DNA of 21,793 nucleotides from a virus. Both the position numbers and the translations under genes were made by a program. Positions 15,501-21,793 of the stretch are shown in pieces; the stretch's first letter is position 1, and each line of letters begins with the position of its first letter. Below the pieces are notes generated by a model. It ran no database searches. It was not told where the DNA came from and saw nothing but the letters and a program-made list of their open reading frames with translations. The stretch covers positions 1 to 21,793 of IMG/VR virus record IMGVR_UViG_3300031841_002333. One strand, 5' to 3'.

Positions 15501-17004
15501 TAGCGCCCCAAGATCTGTTTGGATTTGATCCTCCAAGGTTATCACCTATGTAAAGAGTTTGAGCAGAAGCAGTACCATTAGGTCTTAGGTAACTATTATT
15601 TCTTGTAAAATATACACCTGATCCAAATAAGTCTATATACTTGTTACTAGAATCGTAAATCCTAACTTTTTCACTAACAGTGCCGTCTCCAACTTGTAAT
15701 ATTACACCAGAATCAGGGCTTGTAGTGGCTATACCTAATTGAGTTCCGGTGTCGTATATTAAAGAATCAGTTAAAGCACTAGTTGTATTCCATTTAGATA
15801 TGTAGTTAGCTGTGCCGCCACCAGATACCGTAGCCGTAGGTAACGTAACTGTTTTAAGGTTATAATCAGTTAAGTGACCAGTAGAGTTTGTTGTTACGCT
15901 ATCTATAGCTGTAAACGTACCACCGCTACCTGGTGTAGCTGATGATGTGTTTTGGTTTAATGTAACTGCACCTTGACTAACTGTAGCTGTACCAGCTGAA
16001 TAACTAACGCCTATACCTGTTCCACCCGCGACATTGCCAATACCTACTGTACTAGCATCCGCAAGATCTATATTGTTCTGTACTGTAGTCCAGTTGGCTA
16101 AAGTTGTAGGCGCGTCGATCTGAGCTATTAATGAATCACCTGTTCTAACTTGCTCTGTAAAAAATGTACCATCAGCTGTCACTGTATACATCCAACCTTT
16201 TTTAATAGCTGAGCTTGGGTTTGAATCTAAGTCAGGTGTATTTGTCGCTGCATCATAACCACCTTGAAAGTTTACGGCTCCTGATGTAGAAGTTATGTCT
16301 ACATAGTTTTTAGTTGCAGCATCTTGAGCGTTTGTAGGATCTGTTACATTGATTATCTTGTTAGAAGACATATCAAGCTCACCATTAATAGAGCTATCAC
16401 CTGTAACGCTTATGCCAGTGTTAAATGTACCAGTTCCAGTTACATCTACACCACCTGTAGTAACTGTCAACCCTGTTCCAGCTGTAATTGTATTTGCTAC
16501 ACTTATACTAGACGCTAAATCAAAGCCTAATGATGTAGCGCTATTAAAAGTTATAGCTATATTGCCAGTAGCAACTAAACCTATATCATTAGTACTAGAT
16601 GGGTTTGTACCAGTTAATCTAATTAGGTTAGGTGTACCTGATACAGCTGCAAAAGTATATGTTGTGTTATTATCCGGTGGGGTAGACCAAGTGTTATCGC
16701 CTCTTAAAAATGTAGTTACTGATGGCGATCCAGTTGCGTTTAGGTCTATAGACAAAGACTGACCTGAAGCAGCTGTAGATATAAACGTGCCACCTGTTAC
16801 AGCAAACACTTGACTATCTAAGTCAACAGCACCTGTTCCATTTGTTCCAGAAAAATCTAAATCCGATGCAGTAACCAAAGCATCCACATAAGCTTTAGTA
16901 GCAGCATCAGTACTGTTTACAGGCGTAGCTAAACTAGTTATGCTGGTATTTTGTAAGTCAATACCGCTATTTACTGATACATCAAATAGAAAGTTTATCG
17001 CCAT
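12190..17004 (-). CDS. Tail fibre/spike with YadA-head-like repeats and self-cleaving C-terminal chaperone
   Basis: 1604 aa, rich in T, S, G, N and V. The N-terminus shows the fibre-type VNSTDAATKAYVD (31-41), repeated as AQDAATKNYVD (226-236). Residues 226-345 repeat a module of the neighbouring 725-aa fibre. Residues about 729-936 contain three units with KIDxITxDAYGRxT. Residues about 1145-1290 carry YadA/Hep-Hag head-like repeats (ASGxxSFAIG, TASGLVSFAMG), as in trimeric adhesins. The C-terminus has SDERLKENI (S1495), CKGLIAQEAEAV (1543-1554) and a terminal coiled coil, the hallmarks of the intramolecular chaperone (peptidase S74) that folds a trimeric fibre and cleaves itself off before the serine, here releasing about 110 residues. 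The role is likely host recognition. No Shine-Dalgarno precedes the ATG. Confidence 0.88.
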   Translation of the reverse strand: MAINFLFDVSVNSGIDLQNTSITSLATPVNSTDAATKAYVDALVTASDLDFSGTNGTGAVDLDSQVFAVTGGTFISTAASGQSLSIDLNATGSPSVTTFLRGDNTWSTPPDNNTTYTFAAVSGTPNLIRLTGTNPSSTNDIGLVATGNIAITFNSATSLGFDLASSISVANTITAGTGLTVTTGGVDVTGTGTFNTGISVTGDSSINGELDMSSNKIINVTDPTNAQDAATKNYVDITSTSGAVNFQGGYDAATNTPDLDSNPSSAIKKGWMYTVTADGTFFTEQVRTGDSLIAQIDAPTTLANWTTVQNNIDLADASTVGIGNVAGGTGIGVSYSAGTATVSQGAVTLNQNTSSATPGSGGTFTAIDSVTTNSTGHLTDYNLKTVTLPTATVSGGGTANYISKWNTTSALTDSLIYDTGTQLGIATTSPDSGVILQVGDGTVSEKVRIYDSSNKYIDLFGSGVYFTRNNSYLRPNGTASAQTLYIGDNLGGSNPNRSWGAIRSNFNDFWFTDNGVKVMRIHDEKVGIGTGAVYPNTASEKLHVDGNFRLTGSFKDGSNGAGTSGQVLSSTGTSTSWITLPADNNNYVTSASFGTGTGVLTLNRQGLTAVTVSLDGRYLTGNQNITLTGDVTGGPSATSIATTISANVVGANELNVSSNGTSGQVLTSDGLGAFTWTTPFTGDITGVTAGNGLTGGGTSGTVELTVGQGTGIIVNTTNVALAPAGAGAGTYGSTSDSAKIDTITLDAYGRVTSVSTGSTGSGSMSSFTLTGDSGTSQSISNGNTVDIAGGTNISTVVGSTDTVTINMDTGGIGAGTYGSTANDTKIDQITVDAYGRVTAVSTGATGDITAVNAGTNLTGGGTSGSVTLNMATGGIGAGTYGNTSDDTKIDTITVDAYGRITGLAIGATGDITAVNAGDYLSGGATQGSATLNLDVGATGDWWGKGVAVRSDGVMEVGKYIDFHDADAGTGDFDFRITSGSGRLYFSGDLEVDGGDIYINDTNTRITEGSSNSIRLQTNSGYVDVGPQNSTYSHFNTDRAAFYFNKEIQAGTGVVRSYNQDLNLNRAGSSTARLRITSGNTISDQNFQVSDGTHTLTVDPHTLGINLHSTGNLAPHYQTDFTLYTGAIGSGTARLRVNSDGSIQQGNSSASGQYAAAFGQNNTANSLEAFATGENTTAQGRQSFSGGFNTTASGAGSFAIGGNSVASGINSLCAGGDGTTPGTTATSIGTLNDATNHYTFAAGYNSTASGLVSFAMGSGTVASGHKATAFGEANGAGGELDFAIGAYNTSTPNLAYGNFMCGYDNNIHSSAGPPSSLNILGGTLNEIGYSGIANTSGDLNIVSGSNNNIGFGFIGTATAASAADRNIVQGNFNTVLASDSICVGRYNRTSDGSASATIGFSLITPTNGATSGTAYGTAESDTQFIVGRWNNFNVNTYTQGHRFAVGNGTSDSARFTALNVLATTTGTARVGIAKDVPAYPLDVTGTGRFTGGTTTSDERLKENIQDNTLGLSELVQLRTVTFDWKTDEDLLGRTMEDHPQNKNCKGLIAQEAEAVSSDLVETDDSEHGIKSINQGALTTMLIKAIQEQQDIIESLTERIQALENN
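13135..13572 (-). repeat. YadA/Hep-Hag head-like repeats in the long fibre
   Basis: Residues about 1145-1290. Units of about 14-16 residues with a small-residue turn then SxAxG: QYAAAFGQNNTANS, LEAFATGENTTAQG, QSFSGGFNTTASG, GSFAIGGNSVASG and, after a break, TFAAGYNSTASG, VSFAMGSGTVASG. In bacterial trimeric adhesins such units form a left-handed beta-roll. Finding them in a phage fibre implies a trimeric shaft or head. Confidence 0.75.
14197..14820 (-). repeat. Tandem repeats of a fibre unit (63-residue period in part)
   Basis: Three protein units each containing GAGTYG(S/N)T..., KID(T/Q)IT(V/L)DAYGR(V/I)T and a following GDITAVNAG-type loop. Two of them are 189 bases apart: the plus-strand 35-mers at 14363-14398 and 14552-14587 are almost identical. 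The pattern is of recombination or slippage in a modular fibre shaft. Confidence 0.75.
15970..16329 (-). repeat. Fibre module, copy 2 (shared with the 725-aa fibre)
   Basis: Residues 226-345 of the 1604-aa protein. Matching blocks include DAATNTPDL, GW(M/T)YTVT, GTFFTE, TTVQNN(I/V)DLA, TVGIGNV and VSYSAGTAT, in the same order and spacing as in residues 331-450 of the neighbouring fibre. The two copies have diverged in sequence but not in order. Confidence 0.85.
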
Positions 17005-17012
17005 GTGTTAGA

Positions 17013-19190
17013 TTATGTTACGTCTATTAGTAAAACTCTGTAATCGTCGTTAGGTATATTTCCTGTGAAAGTAATAACTAGATTTCCAATTGATCTTTTT
17101 ATTAGCGGAGTCGCGTTGCTTCCGTTAGAATTAGTTACTACTTGAGCTATTATATTGTCTGCATTGCCTGAACTAGTAACTAAAGAACTAGTAACATCTA
17201 TAATAAATTCTGTTGTGTTGAGTGTGGAATTATAATTTCTAGTAATATAAGCGACTGCATTAGTTAAATTAAAATGCGCTGAACTTCTAGGTGGATTATG
17301 CTTGTTACCTTCATGCCAAACAGTATGCTCACTAACTTCTGTGTAAGTTAAACCATTTATACCCGCTTTTACTTTTAATAACGTAGATGTTTCATCATTC
17401 TTTAAATAAGCTGACGTAGACGAATCTTCAAAGCCTACACTGGCTCTTTGATTACCCATCTGATTAAAAGTTATTTTTACATCGCCAGTAGAAAGCGTAG
17501 ATCGTAAATGTATTTTTTCGTCGCTATCGTTATCTATACGCAAACCTCCTGTTGTAAGGTTTAATACATAATCTGCATATTGATTTGCTGATGGAGATGG
17601 TGCACCTATACCTACAGTTAGATTACCAGCTATCATTATACTATCTTCTAAAGATCCAGTGCTTGTCCATCTAGGTACACGAGCAGTGCTACCAGTACCA
17701 GTAATAGCTGTATTTTCTATCCACTCAGTAACAGCACCTGTAGAAGATAATAGATAACCTGCAGCACCTATACTGTTATTACCATCTGTAAGCGAACCTG
17801 AAAGTGTCAAGTTAGTTGCTATACTTACATCATCTTTTAAATCAATAGTAGCTGTGCCTGCAGAATAACTTACACTAATGTCTCCATTTGTAGCTTCATT
17901 TACATTACCAATACCTACAGTGGTCAATGTAGCTAAATCTACATTGTTCTGTACAGTTGTCCAGTCTGTAAGTGCAGAAGGATTATCTACTTCAGCGATA
18001 AGTAAATCACCTATTTCTACGTTTTCTGTAAAGAACGTTCCAGCTACAGTAACAGTGTATGTCCAACCTCTTTGTATAGAGTTTGGTGAAGTTGTAAGAT
18101 CTGGTGTGTTTGTTGCTGCGTCATAAGAGCCTTGGTATATCAAACCACCAGCTGTAGCGTTATCTACATAATCTTTAGAAGCCGCATCAGTTGCAGCTAC
18201 TGGTATTTGAGGTATTGTTACTTGACCAGCGAAACTTGATTGCCCTGTACCTAGTACACTTAATTCTTCTTTAACTCTTACGCCAGTACCACCTATATAA
18301 ACTTCACCTGCAACAGTAGCGTTTGCATCAGTACCTATAGCTACAGTTTCTATTTGGTCTGCAATAGCGTTTTTACCTATAGCAATACTATCTGTAGCTA
18401 TAGCTGCAATAGATACTCCTGATCCAATACCTATACCACCAACGCCTTGCGCAGTAATATCTTTACCAATAGCAACAGTAGGTTTAGCTGTATTAGCTAT
18501 AACGGTATTGTCATTACCTATACTAACACTTGTGTTGGTACCGGTTATTTCAAATTTAGCTACAGGTGACGATGCTGAAGAAACTTCTTCTGATAAAAGT
18601 AAGCTACCTGTAGTAGGAAAAAGTCTAGCATAGTATACACTACCAGCTCCCAATAGCATATCACTATCAGTTGTAATACTTAAATCACCACCGGTTTTTT
18701 GTATTGTAGAGTTGTTTATATTTATATTATCCTGTGTTGTTTCACCTACAAAAACGCTTTGGCTTGCTTTAGCTGTACCTAAAACATTTAACTTGTAATT
18801 ACTATCTCCTTGAACACCTACACCTAAAAACCCGTGCACATAACCATTACCTTGAGAAACAGTTAAATTACCAGTTTGTGCTGTTATATTTTGAGCGACA
18901 CTTAAACTACCAAAACCATTTCCATTATCAAGAGTTACTAGCGTCCCTAAAACAGCGGTTCCGCTAGTAGCCGCCTGGTCTTGAAAAAACAAAGAGTTTG
19001 TTAGTTTATCAGACGTGCCGTAAATAGGTAAACGTCTAGCTGTACCGTTCATCAAGCCATCTAAGACGTAATCTTTTATAGCGTCAACAGTAAAGTTTTT
19101 AGTTTGATTTTTATTCTGCCTATCCGTTCCAAGAAGTATATCGTTTCCTAGTATAGGTGTTTTGTCTGGATAACTATAAATTATTGCCAT
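17013..19190 (-). CDS. Tail fibre/adhesin, middle gene
   Basis: 725 aa, T/S/G/N-rich. The opening MAIIYSYPDKTPILGNDILL and LGTDRQNKNQTKNFTVDAI is an N-terminal block I associate with phage fibre proteins. Residues about 220-300 carry Hep/Hag-like units (TVAIGKDITAQG, DSIAIGKNAIAD, ETVAIGTDANAT). Residues 331-450 are the module shared with the 1604-aa fibre, including ATDAASKDYVD. The C-terminal about 100 residues (from SAHFNLTNAVAY) form a beta-type domain ending DYRVLLIDVT; this could be the receptor-binding tip. There is no S74 chaperone at its end, unlike its neighbour. Leader: CTTAAAAT ATG, no Shine-Dalgarno. It is separated from the next fibre gene by 8 bases. Confidence 0.82.
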   Translation of the reverse strand: MAIIYSYPDKTPILGNDILLGTDRQNKNQTKNFTVDAIKDYVLDGLMNGTARRLPIYGTSDKLTNSLFFQDQAATSGTAVLGTLVTLDNGNGFGSLSVAQNITAQTGNLTVSQGNGYVHGFLGVGVQGDSNYKLNVLGTAKASQSVFVGETTQDNININNSTIQKTGGDLSITTDSDMLLGAGSVYYARLFPTTGSLLLSEEVSSASSPVAKFEITGTNTSVSIGNDNTVIANTAKPTVAIGKDITAQGVGGIGIGSGVSIAAIATDSIAIGKNAIADQIETVAIGTDANATVAGEVYIGGTGVRVKEELSVLGTGQSSFAGQVTIPQIPVAATDAASKDYVDNATAGGLIYQGSYDAATNTPDLTTSPNSIQRGWTYTVTVAGTFFTENVEIGDLLIAEVDNPSALTDWTTVQNNVDLATLTTVGIGNVNEATNGDISVSYSAGTATIDLKDDVSIATNLTLSGSLTDGNNSIGAAGYLLSSTGAVTEWIENTAITGTGSTARVPRWTSTGSLEDSIMIAGNLTVGIGAPSPSANQYADYVLNLTTGGLRIDNDSDEKIHLRSTLSTGDVKITFNQMGNQRASVGFEDSSTSAYLKNDETSTLLKVKAGINGLTYTEVSEHTVWHEGNKHNPPRSSAHFNLTNAVAYITRNYNSTLNTTEFIIDVTSSLVTSSGNADNIIAQVVTNSNGSNATPLIKRSIGNLVITFTGNIPNDDYRVLLIDVT
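17841..18200 (-). repeat. Fibre module, copy 1
   Basis: Residues 331-450 of the 725-aa fibre, collinear with 15970-16329. The shared blocks are described under copy 2. About 1.9 kb separates the two copies. Confidence 0.85.
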
Positions 19191-19193
19191 ATT

Positions 19194-21793
19194 TTAAGAT
19201 ATTGCTCCTGTTACTTTTACATAAATACGATTACCACTTGCGGGGCTTCCACTTGTACTTACACTTTCCGCATATTCTGATCCTGCGCTTATATTAATTC
19301 TTAAAGCGTTTGGCTGAGTGGTTGCCACAACTTCTGCAACAGGCCTATTGGTTAATGGATCGTTTGGCATAATGCTAGGATCTGTTATTTCAAATGTAGG
19401 CGCGGTTGTCCAAGTTCTACCAGAGCCTGCGTTTAATTTTATAAGATTACCCCACACAACACCAAGGTTGGCTCCATCTTTTGTTGCTTTCATAGTCACA
19501 TATTTATTACTATATGTCTGATAGATATCGTACATTTGAGAGTTTGTTGATGGCACTATACCAGCAATAGTACTTGGGCTTGTTGGCGCGTCAGATGTAA
19601 TGCTCCACATCTCTGCAGACTCAATATATATAGCGTTAGAAAGGCCAGTAACACCACTATAATCAAAGTAGACATAGTAAGTTTTACCTGCACTATCAGA
19701 TACGTATATTGTATTAAGAGCCCTAAAACTTGTTATTGGCGAAGAATTAGATGGATTAATAAATTTACCATTAAAAGGTTTTGTAGTAACTAAAGAATTA
19801 ATATTTACAACTGGAGAATTTATTGTCCAATTATCATTAAGTAAAGCTGGATAATCAGTACAGTTTGTAACTACACTTTGCGAAGATATTTTAGATGGAT
19901 TACAAGGATAAATATCCATTACAGCGGCTTGAGTTATATAATCATGGTTTTTAATTCTTAATTTTCCATTATACAACTGAAAGTTTGTACTTGCTGCATC
20001 TACCCAAATTACATATTCTGTAGGTGTGTTATAATTTGTGCCCACCCCTGGCGAATTTGCCACATAGTATTGGCTAGATGGTCCCCAGCCAGTTCCACCT
20101 GTTCCTTGCTGAATTCCTTCAAAAACTTCTATAGCTGCTAATGTTGGGCCAGGGCAACTAGATGAACTTGCTATTGTTGCTTGAGGTGTACCAACTGTTT
20201 CTTGTTGAACTGTAGCTATTATATTAGTAAATCCAGAACCTGTAACCTCATATGTAGAACCTATTGTTAATTGGTTAGGTGAACTTGCTGTAAAGTTACT
20301 AGTGACACTTTGGTTAGGACATGGAACCATTGTGTATATAAAGTCGGTTGATGGGCAAACTATATTTGCCTGGGTGATTCTACCTGAGTTATACAAGTTG
20401 TTTCCAGATCCAGTTGTACCAGCTATTTGTTGAGATTCGTCATCGCTAATAGAAAATCTTACAAATCTAGTAGCGGTAGAAGCAAAATCTATACTAGCAC
20501 CTTGACCAGGATTACTAGAATTAAACACCATATTGTTTACGTCCTCAAGACTACTACCACCTACTCTTGAAACATAACGTGTTGTAGTAAAACTATTTCC
20601 ACAAGCGTCGTCAGATGTAGTGTAAAGCGATGTTGTTGAAACGCTTATTAAGTTTTTATTTGGGTCATTATGCCACGATGCTATTTCTCCACTAGCTATG
20701 TAAATTATATGATTATAACCATTCCAATAATAACCATCTGCTGGTTTTATGCTACCTGTCTCTGTGGTCCAAACATCAACGCTTGTATTAGGCGTTGGCG
20801 TGTTTTGAGAAAACCACATTGTAGTTGTTTGATCATTGTCTACATTACCGGCTGCAGCATTTGCCATGGAAATGCTATTATAGTTTATCCAAGTATATTC
20901 ATATCTAGGAGCTACAGCACAAGCACCACCATCACTTACAGTATTGATTGTACCTGAAGTTGCATTATAACCTCCAGTTTGTAAGCATAGGTTACTTAAT
21001 GAATCTACGCCTTGTGTTAGGTTTCCTGTTGAACCATCGCAGTACGTTACAGCTATAACAGCTCCAGCTGATGCTGTAAATGTATAATTTCTACACGCAG
21101 ACAAAGGCGCAACAACACCACCTATTGTTATTGTTTCCGTAGCAGGTGTAGTTGAATATGTACCTGAAACGCTTGATGCTGGTGTGTATGTAGGTCCTGA
21201 AGTAAATTGGAAACCAGCTTTTGGTACAGCTGAAACATTCCAACCATAAGATGTGCCTACTTGACCTGTTGTAGTAAGACTTGATGGTGATGTGTTAATT
21301 ATATAAGCAACACCTTCTGTACCTCCTGTTATATTGTTAGTTACAGTAAGAGTTGCAGTTCCAGTCTTTTTAATTAAAGTACCACTTATTGTGGTATTGA
21401 TAGTTGTGTTTGCTGAAATAGTACCTGTGTTAGGTTGTGTTGGGCTAATACTAGCGCCACCACCTACAAACTCGTAATCATTATCTAGTATAGTTACACC
21501 AGTATTAAAGCTAAAGCTGTGAGGCGCTGGTCCTGTATCAACAGTACCGCTAGTGTCTCCTGTAATAGCATATGTAACACCTGCACCATTACCACCAACT
21601 ATATTATCATGCACAACCAAAGTAGCTGTAACATCTGTAGGTATAGGTATAACTGTACCTGTTAGTGTTTGTGTTACTGTTGTGCCGCCATTTGGTATAG
21701 TACCTGATGGGTTTGTAGCTGCAAACGGTGATGAAAACTGATAACCTGGATTTAGACTAGCAGTTGTATTAAATGAGTACGCGGCGTTTTCAG
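19194..21793 (-). CDS. Large adhesin/tail protein, partial (5' end outside window)
   Basis: At least 860 residues; the frame is open to the right edge, so the true start lies outside. A TTG at 21620 sits inside a repeat (TATLVVHDNIVGG) and is not a credible start. The N-terminal part holds 90-residue tandem beta repeats. After them comes a cysteine-bearing domain (four Cys at about 176, 194, 212 and 234, counted from 21620; motifs CRNYTFTASAGAV, VTYCDGSTGN, GGACAVAP). Beta-rich segments with further cysteines follow, and the protein ends ESVSTSGSPASGNRIYVKVT. The repeated beta fold and Cys domain resemble surface/tail adhesins of Bacteroidota phages. No transmembrane helix is visible. A tail-tip, fibre or baseplate-decorating role is inferred. 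Confidence 0.75.
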   Translation of the reverse strand, partial: ENAAYSFNTTASLNPGYQFSSPFAATNPSGTIPNGGTTVTQTLTGTVIPIPTDVTATLVVHDNIVGGNGAGVTYAITGDTSGTVDTGPAPHSFSFNTGVTILDNDYEFVGGGASISPTQPNTGTISANTTINTTISGTLIKKTGTATLTVTNNITGGTEGVAYIINTSPSSLTTTGQVGTSYGWNVSAVPKAGFQFTSGPTYTPASSVSGTYSTTPATETITIGGVVAPLSACRNYTFTASAGAVIAVTYCDGSTGNLTQGVDSLSNLCLQTGGYNATSGTINTVSDGGACAVAPRYEYTWINYNSISMANAAAGNVDNDQTTTMWFSQNTPTPNTSVDVWTTETGSIKPADGYYWNGYNHIIYIASGEIASWHNDPNKNLISVSTTSLYTTSDDACGNSFTTTRYVSRVGGSSLEDVNNMVFNSSNPGQGASIDFASTATRFVRFSISDDESQQIAGTTGSGNNLYNSGRITQANIVCPSTDFIYTMVPCPNQSVTSNFTASSPNQLTIGSTYEVTGSGFTNIIATVQQETVGTPQATIASSSSCPGPTLAAIEVFEGIQQGTGGTGWGPSSQYYVANSPGVGTNYNTPTEYVIWVDAASTNFQLYNGKLRIKNHDYITQAAVMDIYPCNPSKISSQSVVTNCTDYPALLNDNWTINSPVVNINSLVTTKPFNGKFINPSNSSPITSFRALNTIYVSDSAGKTYYVYFDYSGVTGLSNAIYIESAEMWSITSDAPTSPSTIAGIVPSTNSQMYDIYQTYSNKYVTMKATKDGANLGVVWGNLIKLNAGSGRTWTTAPTFEITDPSIMPNDPLTNRPVAEVVATTQPNALRINISAGSEYAESVSTSGSPASGNRIYVKVTGAIS
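21117..21793 (-). repeat. 90-residue (270-base) tandem beta repeats
   Basis: Unit A (about 21360-21629) and unit B (about 21117-21359) align at exactly 90 residues: TATLVVHDNIVGG with TATLTVTNNITGG, then GV(T/A)Y(A/I)I, and a shared GTI/GTY...T....I.G ending. A third partial unit (21630-21793) reads YSFNTTASLNPGYQF then GTIPNGGTT and LTGTVI, matching the second half of unit A (SFNTGVTILDNDYEF, GTISANTT, ISGTLI). More units probably lie beyond the window. Confidence 0.8.

Noticed and set aside
16349-16762. Plus-strand open frames opposite the fibre genes (also 14816-15016, 13973-14251, 20670-20957)
   Set aside because: V/T/S/P-rich translations mirror the fibre repeat codons; all fall inside certain minus-strand genes.
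21618-21620. TTG at 21620 as the start of the right-hand gene
   Set aside because: The frame continues upstream to the edge with repeat units matching those downstream, so the start is outside the window.
1-21793. CRISPR array, insertion sequence, integrase or attachment site
   Set aside because: No regularly spaced short palindromic repeats, transposase motifs or terminal inverted repeats; the repeats seen are coding repeats in fibre genes.

Overview
The window is a strongly AT-rich block of a tailed double-stranded DNA phage genome (Caudoviricetes). I count 23 protein genes, all on the minus strand and therefore read from the right edge to the left edge. Both outer genes run off the window. 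Gaps are tiny (one 82-base gap, two of 26-29 bases, otherwise 0-11 bases), and many junctions overlap (ATGA, TAATG). This is what a single late, morphogenesis-type transcription unit looks like. I saw no tRNA, CRISPR array, integrase, insertion sequence or clear intrinsic terminator.

Host and lifestyle: almost no start codon has a Shine-Dalgarno sequence. Instead there are A/T runs, and an identical 13-base stretch precedes two genes (groEL and a 90-aa gene). That leader style, the low GC, and the look of several small proteins point to a phage of a marine Bacteroidota (flavobacteria-like) host. This is an inference. A relationship to crAss-like phages is possible but cannot be shown from sequence alone. 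Nothing indicates lysogeny.

Layout in transcription order. (1) 21793-12190: three large tail-fibre/adhesin genes. The first is a partial protein with 90-residue tandem beta repeats and a cysteine-rich domain. The second is a 725-aa fibre. The third is a 1604-aa fibre with YadA-head-like repeats and a C-terminal self-cleaving intramolecular chaperone (peptidase S74 type). (2) 12188-11501: two small conserved phage proteins, followed by groEL. (3) 11471-9237: a chaperonin cassette, groEL then groES in the reverse of the usual bacterial order, overlapping by 20 bases, then a winged-helix DNA-binding protein joined by an ATGA overlap. (4) 9234-5897: a run of small, basic, low-complexity or repeat-bearing proteins, including a HELGH zinc-peptidase-like protein and a 52-aa CGCG-motif protein. 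(5) 5897-4148: a 3TM-type holin-like protein, a coiled-coil protein, a conserved small protein, a 201-aa protein that reads as two GroES-like (Cpn10) folds in tandem, and a candidate small terminase. (6) 4151-1: large terminase and portal (partial).

How it fits together: portal and terminase fill the head, the three fibres recognise the host, and the holin-like protein probably serves lysis. The unusual part is the folding equipment. The phage carries its own Cpn60, a normal Cpn10 and, 5 kb away in the same unit, a probable double-Cpn10 protein. This suggests a dedicated folding machine for virion proteins, perhaps with two alternative lids. The double-Cpn10 reading is the main candidate for something undescribed.
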